NCBI GenBank assembly: GCA_963721005.1
Contig: CAVRHR010000005.1
Location: 620,001-684,000 of the forward strand
Length of the DNA: 64,000 bases
Reading direction: 5' to 3'
Source: VAZQ01 sp963721005
Lineage (GTDB): Bacteria > Pseudomonadota > Alphaproteobacteria > Rhizobiales > Xanthobacteraceae
The position numbers and the translations under genes are program-made. This document shows, piece after piece, positions 36,880 through 44,633 of this stretch. How positions within the stretch are numbered: the first letter of the stretch is position 1; every line of letters begins with the position of its first letter. The notes under the pieces were generated by a model, which saw nothing but the letters and a program-made list of their open reading frames with translations, did not search any database and had not been told where the DNA came from.

Positions 36880-37448
36880 GCGGGGCAAAAGCGACAAACG
36901 TCTACAAATTCTCGCACTGCGAAGGGAGCGAATGGCTGCAGCCCGTGAATGAAGGTGAATTCGAATTGCTCATCTTCGACGGCAAGTCCCGCGCCAAATC
37001 GTGGACGCCAATCGCCATGAAACGAATTAAGGATTTCGGTGATGGGCAGCCAGTGCGCCCGGTTGACTTTCCGTGCGGCTCGGGAGGCGGCGATCTGCCG
37101 ATGACCGATGCGGCGCGGGAGAAGATCGGGCCTTACCTGGAAAAATACGGAGAGTTTCTTCCGCTGAGCTGCGATGAGGGGAAATTCTGCACATTTCACG
37201 TAACCCACTTTGTCGACGCTCTGGACGAGGGCGCTTCAGATTTGCTGCGCGCGAGCGACGACCCTGGCAAAGTACTGATGATTCACAAACATGTCTTTCG
37301 TCCGGAACGACTTACGTCAGACTGGGTGTTCAAATTACCGCAATCACACGGTCGCGGTCCATTTTACGTCACTGACCCGTTCGTCAACCTAATCCGGACA
37401 TCGGGGCTGACCGGCCTCAAATTCAAGCGAGTGTGGCCGCATTCCTGA
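36876..37448 (+). CDS. DUF1629/Imm11-type immunity protein
   Basis: ATG 36876 overlaps the toxin stop codon (ATGA), implying translational coupling. The intact 190-residue protein has the DUF1629 (Imm11) pattern: LPMTDAAREKIGPYLEKYGE, FLPLSCDEGKFCTFHVTHFV, DALDEGASD, HKHVFRPERL, WVFKLP, FYVTDPFVNLI and the ending GLTGLKFKRVWPHS. Family role: cytoplasmic immunity that binds and neutralises a cognate polymorphic toxin. Because the toxin reading frame is broken, it may now serve as an orphan immunity gene against siblings carrying the intact toxin. Confidence 0.8.
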   Translation: MSGAKATNVYKFSHCEGSEWLQPVNEGEFELLIFDGKSRAKSWTPIAMKRIKDFGDGQPVRPVDFPCGSGGGDLPMTDAAREKIGPYLEKYGEFLPLSCDEGKFCTFHVTHFVDALDEGASDLLRASDDPGKVLMIHKHVFRPERLTSDWVFKLPQSHGRGPFYVTDPFVNLIRTSGLTGLKFKRVWPHS

Positions 37449-37539
37449 GGAAATTGGACTCCGTGCTCGGGATTCGCCGTACCGGAAGCGGAACTCCAAT
37501 ATTAAATCTGCGGTGGCCCGCCTACAATATCGCGCTTGT

Positions 37540-38583
37540 CTATTCCGGCACGCTGCGCAAGAGCGCCGTCGCCCGCTCAATGATGGCCTTGCGATTGTCG
37601 TAGATGCGGTTGACCCGGGCCGTGACCTCCTCGCCCGTCGCGATCTTGACGATGAGGCGCGCGGCTTCCGCCTCGCGGATGAATTCGGCGTCCTGCACCA
37701 CCTTGCCGAAGGCCTCGCGATAGGCCGCCACGATCGCGCCCGGTGTGCCGGGCGGGGCCAGGAACGGTCGGCCGTATTGCTGGCGCTCGACGAACAGCGC
37801 GAGCACGCGGGCGTTGGCCTGACTGGTGGCAAAGTCGGCGGCGAGCGGCACATCTGGGAGGTCGGGATGGCGGGTGGCGGTGAGCTGCAGCAGGATGCGG
37901 AGCTTCTGCTCGCGCAGCCAGTCGGCTTTGTTGGCCTTGAGGCTCGCCCAATCGTCGCCGATCACCCCCTGCACCTCGCCGCGCTCCATGGCGAGCGTGA
38001 TCCCGGCGGTGCCCGGATAGCCGCGCACGGTTTTGGTCTTGGTGCCGATCAGCGCATTGAGCAGCAGCGGCCACACCGTGACGTCGGAAGCCGCGCCGCT
38101 GGCGCCGACCAACAGATCCCCGGCGAGCAGGTCGGCGGCGGTGCGAAACGGGGCCGCATGCCAGACCGCCACCACAGCGGTGTAGTCGTTGAGGCTGACC
38201 AACCAATTGAACCGGCGGCCGTCGAACCGCGCGCTGGCGTTGCCCAGCAGATTCTCGAACGCGGTCGCGGCCGGCATGATGCCGATGGCGGTGCCGTCGC
38301 GCGGCGCCACGTTGGCGAGCCAGTTCGCCGCGATCAGCGAGCCGGCGCCCGGCATGTTCTGCGGCACCACGCTCGGGTTGCCGGGCAGATAGGCGCCGAG
38401 GAAGCGCCCGACCATTCGGCCGTACAAATCGTAGCCGCCGCCCGGCGGCGTCGCGATCGCGAGCGTGATCTTCTGGCCGCTGAAATCGACCTTCTGGGCG
38501 AAGGCGCAAACGCAGCCGCCGGCGGCGGCGGCCATGCCCAGCAACAACACGACGGTCGCGCGGATGCCACCCCGGCTGGCCAT
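37540..38583 (-). CDS. Bug/TctC-family periplasmic binding protein (orphan)
   Basis: The 347-residue product has a signal peptide (TVVLLLGMAAAAGGCVCAFA). The Bug fold is visible: ITLAIATPPGGGYDLYGRMV, VVPQNMPGAGSLIAANWLA, RDGTAIGIMP, LLVGASGAASDVTVW, VRGYPGTAGITLAMERGEVQ, and the terminal helix DAEFIREAEAARL. Compared with typical Bug proteins the first loop has PPGGGYD. The tctAB transporter subunits are absent. Its 3' end is duplicated at 35641-35818. Confidence 0.85.
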   Translation of the reverse strand: MASRGGIRATVVLLLGMAAAAGGCVCAFAQKVDFSGQKITLAIATPPGGGYDLYGRMVGRFLGAYLPGNPSVVPQNMPGAGSLIAANWLANVAPRDGTAIGIMPAATAFENLLGNASARFDGRRFNWLVSLNDYTAVVAVWHAAPFRTAADLLAGDLLVGASGAASDVTVWPLLLNALIGTKTKTVRGYPGTAGITLAMERGEVQGVIGDDWASLKANKADWLREQKLRILLQLTATRHPDLPDVPLAADFATSQANARVLALFVERQQYGRPFLAPPGTPGAIVAAYREAFGKVVQDAEFIREAEAARLIVKIATGEEVTARVNRIYDNRKAIIERATALLRSVPE

Positions 38584-38700
38584 GGGCGAGTCCTCGGTCG
38601 GCGCGGGAGCGGCCGGCCTGCCCCGACGTTAGCGGCAAAGCGGAGAGAAGAAAACGTGCCCGAGACCGCTTGGAGAGCAAGCTACGCAAGCGCCTGGCCC

Positions 38701-39978
38701 TCAGCCGCGCGCGGTTGCGCTCAGCGTCACGATCGCGGCGGCGACGAGCAGGCCGGCCGCCAGCAGGAAGGGCGCGCCCGGCAGCTGCCAGGCGCTGCCG
38801 GCACCGATGAACTGGGCCAAGACCTGGCCGAACAGGGCCGGCCCCAGCATGTTGGCGACCCCCATCAGGCTGCTGTTGGCGCCCTGCAGCCTCCCCTGCT
38901 CGCTCGCGCTCACGCGCCGGCTCATCAGCCCGAGCGCGGAGGGGCTGGCGAAACCCCACAGCGCCATCAGCGGAATGCCGCACCAGAACAGCGCCCCGGT
39001 CGGGGCAAGACCGAACACCGCAAAGCCGGCGATCCCGAAGCAGAGCCCCATGATCAAGGTGGCGCGCTCACCGAAGCGCTGCACGGTGCGCCCGATCAGA
39101 CCGCCCTGCACGATCATGGCACACAGGCCGACGGCCGCGAGCGTGAAGCCCACCATGCGCTCGTCGAAGCCGTAGCGATATTGCATGTAGAGCACGCTGA
39201 TGCTGGGCAGGCTGGCATGGGCGAGATTGCCGAGGAAGCTGACGGCGGCAAGCCCGCCGAGCTGCGGCTGCGAGGCGAGCAGAGCCAGCGCACCGAACGG
39301 ATTGGCCCGCCGCCACGCCAAAGGCGCGCGCCGCTCCGGGGCAAGCGATTCCGGCAGCACCAGGAAGCCGTAGAGCGCATTGGCGAGGCTCAAGCCTGCC
39401 GCGATCCAGAACGGCAGCCGCGGCGAGATGTTGCCGGCGAGACCACCGAGCGCGGGGCCGAGCACGAAGCCGACGCCGAAAGCGACGCCCAAGAGGCCGA
39501 AGCGCCCGGCGCGCTGCTCGCCCGGCGTCACGTCCGCGATATAGGCATAGGCGGTCGAGATGCTCGCCGAGGTGACGCCGGAGATCAGCCGTCCCACGAA
39601 CAGCCAGATCAGGTTCGGCGCCAGCGCCATGAAGATGTAATCGAGGCCGAGCCCGAAATTCGAGAGCAGGATCACCGGCCGGCGGCCAAAGCGGTCCGAC
39701 AGCGCTCCCTGTACCGGCGAGAACACGAACTGCATCAGCGCCCAGGCGGCGCCGAACACGCCGAAGATTTGCGCCGCCCGCGCGGTGTCGCCGCCGAGGA
39801 AATCGACCACCAGCCGGGGCAGCACCGGAATGATCATGCCGAGCGCCAGCATATCGAGGAGGACGGTGATGAAGACGAAGATGAAGGCCGGCGCGCGTGG
39901 CTTCGCTACGCTCGGCGCCGGAGCGCTTTGCGCCGAAGTGCCTGGCGGCATCTCGTTCATCGGTTGGACGTCATTCAT
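38701..39978 (-). CDS. MFS transporter, TCR/Tet-type drug/H+ antiporter
   Basis: The 425-residue protein has 12 predicted TM helices. TM2-3 carries FSPVQGALSDRFGRRPVILL, motif A of the major facilitator superfamily. Motif C-like GVAFGVGFVLGPALGG lies in TM5, and the residues ADVTPGEQRAGRFGLLG before it are characteristic of TetA/TCR-type exporters. ATG 39978 was chosen (first in-frame Met of the conserved N-terminal tail, which holds MNDVQPMNEMPPG); a shorter start at 39960 is possible. Substrate unknown. It lies 38 bp after der, reading the same way. Confidence 0.85.
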   Translation of the reverse strand: MNDVQPMNEMPPGTSAQSAPAPSVAKPRAPAFIFVFITVLLDMLALGMIIPVLPRLVVDFLGGDTARAAQIFGVFGAAWALMQFVFSPVQGALSDRFGRRPVILLSNFGLGLDYIFMALAPNLIWLFVGRLISGVTSASISTAYAYIADVTPGEQRAGRFGLLGVAFGVGFVLGPALGGLAGNISPRLPFWIAAGLSLANALYGFLVLPESLAPERRAPLAWRRANPFGALALLASQPQLGGLAAVSFLGNLAHASLPSISVLYMQYRYGFDERMVGFTLAAVGLCAMIVQGGLIGRTVQRFGERATLIMGLCFGIAGFAVFGLAPTGALFWCGIPLMALWGFASPSALGLMSRRVSASEQGRLQGANSSLMGVANMLGPALFGQVLAQFIGAGSAWQLPGAPFLLAAGLLVAAAIVTLSATARG

Positions 39979-40016
39979 GAGGGGTGCTGACTCCCGTTCA
40001 TGCGCGGCACAGGATT

Positions 40017-41390
40017 TCAATGCGCGGGTTTTTTCCGCCCGGAATACGGATTCTTCTTCTCCCGCAAGGTCAGCCGGATCGGCGTCCCGGGGAGATCGAA
40101 GCTCCCGCGCAGATTGTTGACCAGATAGCGCTGGTAGGCGTCCGGTACCGCGTCGGCGCGGCTCAAGAACAGCACGAAGCTCGGCGGCCGGCTCTTGGCC
40201 TGGGTGATGTAATCGAGCCGGATGCGCCGGCCCGATACCGCCGGCGGCGGATGCGCCGCCACCACCTCGGGGAGCCAGCGGTTGAGCGCGCTGGTCGACA
40301 CCCGCCGGTTCCACACCTCGTAGGCATCGATCACCGCCTGCATCAAGAGATCGATCCCGGCACCGGTCATGCCGGAATGGGCGATCACCGGAACGCCTTT
40401 CACCTGCGGCAGCCAATGATCGGTATCGGCGCGCAATTTGTTGATCGCGGAGGGGCCATGCTCCATCAGGTCCCATTTGCTCATGCCGATGACCAGCGCC
40501 CTGCCCTCGCGCTCGACCAGCGCGGCGATGCGCATGTCCTGCTCCTCGAACGGAGCGGTCGCATCCATCAGCACGATCACCACCTCGGCGAAGCGCACCG
40601 CGTTCAAGGTATCGCTGACCGAGAGCTTCTCCAGCTTCTCCTCGATGCGGGAGCGTCGCCGCAGGCCGGCGGTGTCGTGGAAATGGAAGCGCCGGTCGCG
40701 CCAGGCGATGTCGACCGCGATGGCGTCGCGGGTGATGCCGGCTTCGGGTCCGGTGAGCAGCCGCTCCTCGCCGAACAGCCGGTTGATGAGCGTCGACTTG
40801 CCGGTGTTGGGCCGGCCGATCACGGCCACCCGGATCTCCGGCAGCTGACCCTCGCCGCGCCGGTCCTCCGCCGGCATGCTCGCCTGCGCGGTATGCTCGG
40901 GCAGCGCCTCGCGCAGCGCGTCGTAGAGATCGCCGAGGCCTTCGCCATGCTCGGCGGAGAGCGGGATCGGATCGCCGAGCCCGAGCGCATAGGCCTCGAC
41001 CACGCCCGATCTGGCGGCCCGGCCTTCGGTCTTGTTGGCGATCAGGATCGCGGGTCGCCCGGACTTGCGCACCAGGTTGGCGAATTCCTGGTCGATCGGG
41101 GTCAGGCCGGTGCGGGCGTCGATCAAGAAGAAGATGGCATCGGCGGCCGCGATCGCGGCCTCGGTCTGCGCCTGCATGCGGGCGGACAGGCTGTCGGGCG
41201 CAGCCTGCTCGAGGCCGGCGGTGTCGATCACGGTGAAGGTCAGGTCGCCGAGCTGCGCCTCGCCCTCGCGGCGGTCGCGGGTGACGCCGGGCCGGTCGTC
41301 CACCAGGGCGAGGCGGCGGCCGACCAGCCGATTGAACAGGGTCGACTTGCCCACATTGGGCCGGCCCACGATGGCGACCGTGAAGGTCAT
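40017..41390 (-). CDS. der: Ribosome biogenesis GTPase Der (EngA)
   Basis: The 457-residue protein has two tandem GTPase domains: the first with GRPNVGKSTLFNRL, DDRPGVTRD, DTAGLEQ and NKTEG; the second with GRPNTGKSTLINRL, GPEAGITRDAIAVD, HDTAGLRRRSRI and SKWD. A C-terminal KH-like domain follows (VSTSALNRWL, RIRLDYITQAKSRPPSF, NPYSGRKK). It acts in 50S subunit maturation. I chose ATG 41390, which opens with MTFTVAIVGRPN. It is last in the panB-TPR-lipoprotein-der cluster order, a common alphaproteobacterial arrangement. Confidence 0.97.
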   Translation of the reverse strand: MTFTVAIVGRPNVGKSTLFNRLVGRRLALVDDRPGVTRDRREGEAQLGDLTFTVIDTAGLEQAAPDSLSARMQAQTEAAIAAADAIFFLIDARTGLTPIDQEFANLVRKSGRPAILIANKTEGRAARSGVVEAYALGLGDPIPLSAEHGEGLGDLYDALREALPEHTAQASMPAEDRRGEGQLPEIRVAVIGRPNTGKSTLINRLFGEERLLTGPEAGITRDAIAVDIAWRDRRFHFHDTAGLRRRSRIEEKLEKLSVSDTLNAVRFAEVVIVLMDATAPFEEQDMRIAALVEREGRALVIGMSKWDLMEHGPSAINKLRADTDHWLPQVKGVPVIAHSGMTGAGIDLLMQAVIDAYEVWNRRVSTSALNRWLPEVVAAHPPPAVSGRRIRLDYITQAKSRPPSFVLFLSRADAVPDAYQRYLVNNLRGSFDLPGTPIRLTLREKKNPYSGRKKPAH

Positions 41391-41453
41391 GTCGGTTGCG
41401 ATGGCGATCACGCCCCGATGGCGGCGGCGGCCGTGCGTGAGGCCTCGCTCATA

Positions 41454-41936
41454 TCAGCGCGTGACCGTGGGTGCCGGCGGGTCGGGCCAGATCGACCCTC
41501 CGTTCGTGGGCGCGGCCGTCTGCCGGGTGGACGGCGGATCAGGCCACGGCGAGGAGGCCGCCGGCCGGGTGGACGCCGGCGCCGACATGGCGGTCGGCTG
41601 GCTCGCTTGATTGGCGGGCGGCGCCGCCACCACCTTCGGCTTGGGCACAGCCTTGGGTTTTGGCTTGGGTTTCTCGGTGGCAGCCTGCGCGTCCTGGGTG
41701 ACGTCGGTCTGGGGCGGCGGCGCCTGATAGCCTTTGACCAGCTCCGCCGGCAGGCCCTGGGTCACCCCGGGCGTCCCCTCCGGAAACAGCGGCTTGCGAT
41801 CGCCCGGCAGCGGCTTTTTCTGGGATGCGAACATGTTGTCCATGATGTCGGTCGGGTCGAAGCTGCTGCAGTCGGCAAGCAGCAACGGCAGCGACAACGT
41901 CGCTACGACGGTCACCAAGCGAGCCAAGCGGTTCAT
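41454..41936 (-). CDS. Proline-rich lipoprotein-like protein in the BamB slot
   Basis: ATG 41936 follows AGGAGGGCTGAGAGC, 14 bp after the TPR gene. The 160-residue product has a signal (LVTVVATLSLPLLLADCSSF) whose LADC is a near-lipobox (Asp instead of Gly/Ala/Ser before Cys), so lipidation is uncertain. The N-terminal FDPTDIMDNMF with KPLPGDRKPLFPEG is conserved in Bradyrhizobium relatives. The rest is KPKPKPK and Pro/Ala/Thr low complexity with repeated WPDPP (twice). The full-length outer-membrane BamB propeller often found here is absent. Confidence 0.65.
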   Translation of the reverse strand: MNRLARLVTVVATLSLPLLLADCSSFDPTDIMDNMFASQKKPLPGDRKPLFPEGTPGVTQGLPAELVKGYQAPPPQTDVTQDAQAATEKPKPKPKAVPKPKVVAAPPANQASQPTAMSAPASTRPAASSPWPDPPSTRQTAAPTNGGSIWPDPPAPTVTR

Positions 41937-41950
41937 GCTCTCAGCCCTCC

Positions 41951-42604
41951 TCAACTCTTGCCTTCCGAGGCCATCAGCGCACTGAGCATCTCCATGCGGT
42001 TGCGCTCGTCGGGCGGCGTGGCGGCATCGGTGTTGATCATCTCGATCCAGCGCTTGGCGGCAGCGGTATCGTTGGCGCGCCAGGCGGCGAGCGCGAGCAG
42101 CTCGCGCGCCGTATGCCTGAAGGTGTGGTCGGGACCCGCCAGGGGCTCGAGCCGCTGGCTGGCTTCGGTGAAGGCGCCGCTGTCGATCAGGAGCGAGCCT
42201 GAGCGCAGCCCGGCCAGATCCCGCAGATCGGCGCCGACCGATGCATTGGCGGCGATCTTGTCGTAGGCCGCGACCGCAGCCTTGGGATCGGTCTGGGCGA
42301 GCTCGGCGGCGGCGCGCACCAGCGCCAGCGTGCGATAATTGGTGGCGGAGTCCTGCGCGATCTTGCTGAAGGCCGCCTCGGCCTCGGCGTGCTTGCCCTG
42401 ATCGCCGAGCGCGATGGCGGCCTCGAAAGCTGCGCCCGCCTCGGCGGCTTTCTTGGTCTCCCACCAATCATAGGCACGCCAGGAGGCTACCCCCAGCACG
42501 ATGAGAACCGCCGCCGCGATCGCGTAACCCTGATAGCGATCCCACAGCTTCTGAAACTGCTCGCGCCGGACTTCTTCGTCGACTTCCTGAAAGATATCGG
42601 ACAC
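41951..42604 (-). CDS. TPR-containing membrane protein (YfgM/TPR_21 family)
   Basis: The 217-residue protein has FQEVDEEVRREQFQKLWDRY at the N-terminus, one TM helix (IAAAVLIVLGVASWRAY), then a periplasmic TPR region (AEAAFSKIAQ, LALVRAAAELA, LGPDHTFRHTARELLALAAW). This is the YfgM/TPR_21 arrangement known to act as a periplasmic co-chaperone near SecYEG. It precedes the proline-rich lipoprotein and der genes, so the three are probably co-transcribed. Confidence 0.85.
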   Translation of the reverse strand: MSDIFQEVDEEVRREQFQKLWDRYQGYAIAAAVLIVLGVASWRAYDWWETKKAAEAGAAFEAAIALGDQGKHAEAEAAFSKIAQDSATNYRTLALVRAAAELAQTDPKAAVAAYDKIAANASVGADLRDLAGLRSGSLLIDSGAFTEASQRLEPLAGPDHTFRHTARELLALAAWRANDTAAAKRWIEMINTDAATPPDERNRMEMLSALMASEGKS

Positions 42605-42873
42605 AGGTCTGATTCTCGTGTGGTTTCTCGCCTCGGCGAGTCATTGGCCGACACCCGGCCGAAATTCTGCCGCGCCGTTCGGCGGCCGGTCGGGGACATC
42701 CCTCGGGCAGTCCCCCGGCCGCCTGCTTTAAGCCCCTTGCCTGGGCCGATACCCTATCGTTATGGCGGCGGCAAGGCAAAAGCCGCGCGTAAACTTCGTT
42801 AAGCTCCTGAAATGCGGGCCTTATCGTCTAGTGCCGCAGGGCGCGGGCCGCCCCGCCGGCCGCCAGGCGAGCC

Positions 42874-43731
42874 TCAGCTCCCGATGAGTTGCTTGGGCCC
42901 CTTGTTGGCACCCTTGGGCCGCATCTCGTAGACCTGCTCCGGACCCGGAAAGGCGCGGCTGCGTACCTCCTTGGCATAAGCGGCAATCGCCGCCTCGATG
43001 CCGGGCCCGAGATCGCCATAACGCTTGACGAATTTCGGCACCCATGGAGACAGGCCGAGCATGTCCTCGAGCACCAGAATCTGGCCGTCGCAGGCGGCGC
43101 TGGCGCCGATCCCGATGGTGGGGATCGCGACCACCTCGCTGATGCGCCGCCCGAGCGGCTCCGCCACCGCCTCGATCACCATGGCGAAGGCGCCGGCGTC
43201 CGCCACCGCCTTGGCGTCGGCCTCGATCGGTCCCCAGTCGGCCTGGTCGCGGCCCTGCGCCCGGAACGCCCCGATGGTGTTGATGGACTGCGGGGTGAGG
43301 CCGACATGACCCATCACCGGCACGCCGCGCTCGACCAGGAAGGCGATGGTCTCGGCCATGCGGCGCCCGCCCTCGAGCTTGATGGCACCGCAACCGGTTT
43401 CCTTGAGAACGCGCGCGCAGGAGGCGAAGGCCTGCTCCTTGGATTGCTCATAGCTGCCGAACGGCATGTCGACCACGACCAGGGCGCGCTGCGAGCCGCG
43501 CATCACGGCATGGCCCTGCAGGATCATCATCTCGAGGGTGACGGGCACCGTGGTCTCGAGCCCATGCATCACCATGCCGAGCGAGTTGCCGACCAGGATC
43601 ACGTCGCAGTAACGATCGACCAGCCGGGCGGTGTGGGCGTGATAGGAGGTGAGGCACACGATCGGCTCGCCGCGCTTGCGGGCCCGGATGTCGGGTGCGG
43701 TGATCCGCTTGATGTCCTGTTGCGCCGACAT
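42874..43731 (-). CDS. panB: 3-methyl-2-oxobutanoate hydroxymethyltransferase
   Basis: The 285-residue protein matches PanB throughout: IVCLTSYHAHTARL, VILVGNSLGMVMHGLETTVP, VVVDMPFGSY, AIKLEGGRRMA, VMGHVGLTPQSI, and IGIGASAACDGQILVLEDML. It catalyses transfer of a hydroxymethyl group from 5,10-methylene-THF to alpha-ketoisovalerate in pantothenate synthesis. ATG 43731 lies one base after the NnrU stop, so panB is coupled to nnrU. panC is not in the window. Confidence 0.97.
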   Translation of the reverse strand: MSAQQDIKRITAPDIRARKRGEPIVCLTSYHAHTARLVDRYCDVILVGNSLGMVMHGLETTVPVTLEMMILQGHAVMRGSQRALVVVDMPFGSYEQSKEQAFASCARVLKETGCGAIKLEGGRRMAETIAFLVERGVPVMGHVGLTPQSINTIGAFRAQGRDQADWGPIEADAKAVADAGAFAMVIEAVAEPLGRRISEVVAIPTIGIGASAACDGQILVLEDMLGLSPWVPKFVKRYGDLGPGIEAAIAAYAKEVRSRAFPGPEQVYEMRPKGANKGPKQLIGS

Positions 43732-43732
43732 G

Positions 43733-44317
43733 TCAGCTCCCGAACACGCGCAGCCCGATGGCATAGGGGTGAAACCAGAAGCCGAGCGCGAGATAGAGCA
43801 GCGTGCCGGCCACCACCGCGATGATGTCGTTGCGCCGCCCGCCGTTGGGGATCGCGAGCGCGCCCGGATCGCTGCGGCGCTTGAGCGTGATGCGGTCGAG
43901 CACCGCCCAGGCGAGGATCGAGCCGAACAGGATGATGCCGCCGAGATCGCCATTGGCGATGAGATGGGCGAGCGCCCACAGCTTCACGCCAACCAGAAAC
44001 GGATGCTTGAGCACCCGCTGGATGTCGCCCCGCACATAGGCCGCGACCAGGCAGATGGTCGCCGGCCACATCAGGGCGACAGTGATATGGCGGGTCCAGG
44101 CCGGCGGGTGCCAGAGCACGACCAGGCCGGCCTCGCGGTACTGGGAGAAGCCGATGCAGATGACAACGATGCCGACGAGCGCGACCAGCGAGAACACGCC
44201 CTTATAGGGCATCTCGCCCATGCGGGCGACCGCGGCGGCACGCTGGGCGCGAAACGTCGCGAAGGCATGGCCGCCGATGAAGACGGCAAGCCCCAGGATC
44301 ATGATGGCGAGTCCCAT
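43733..44317 (-). CDS. NnrU family membrane protein
   Basis: The 194-residue protein has five or six TM helices in the NnrU pattern: IMILGLAVFIGGHAFATFRA, YKGVFSLVALVGIVVICIGF, LMWPATICLVAAYVRG, HPFLVGVKLWALAHLIANGDL and GIILFGSILAWAVLDRITLKR. NnrU was first linked to nitric-oxide and nitrite metabolism, but most copies occur outside denitrification loci and a general role, possibly in prenylated or haem compound handling, is unproven. It overlaps functionally with panB only by position. Confidence 0.85.
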   Translation of the reverse strand: MGLAIMILGLAVFIGGHAFATFRAQRAAAVARMGEMPYKGVFSLVALVGIVVICIGFSQYREAGLVVLWHPPAWTRHITVALMWPATICLVAAYVRGDIQRVLKHPFLVGVKLWALAHLIANGDLGGIILFGSILAWAVLDRITLKRRSDPGALAIPNGGRRNDIIAVVAGTLLYLALGFWFHPYAIGLRVFGS

Positions 44318-44633
44318 GGCGCCTGTTTAGAGCATTTTGCGCCGCCGCGGTATGCGTTATTCGGCCCGCCCGCACGATTGATTGCGAAAACGATGCAAGC
44401 AGATAGGGCGCCGATCGGGCCCCCCGGAACCCGCCCGCCGGCAGGCCCCGCGCGTGCGTCAAACAACCCCTGCGAAACGCTCCGGCACGGCTTTCGGACG
44501 CCGCGCCGGGCTGCTATGATGCCGGCTGCTTCGGGTCATCCGGTGCGGATTCGGTCCGCCTATCGGGTGATGCGCTCCTGCGTCCGTCTGGGAAATTTTC
44601 CGGTTGAGACCCGATCGCTAGGGAGAAGATTCA
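44318..44633. other. Intergenic region between divergent genes
   Basis: It should hold the promoters of nnrU-panB (minus) and the propeller gene (plus). No gene, hairpin or clear -10/-35 pair was recognised. Confidence 0.35.

Noticed and set aside
37513..42266. Two long plus-strand frames (about 825 and 760 codons) over the Bug, MFS, der and lipoprotein genes
   Set aside because: The minus strand carries clear genes with correct motifs. The plus-strand frames are low-complexity shadows.
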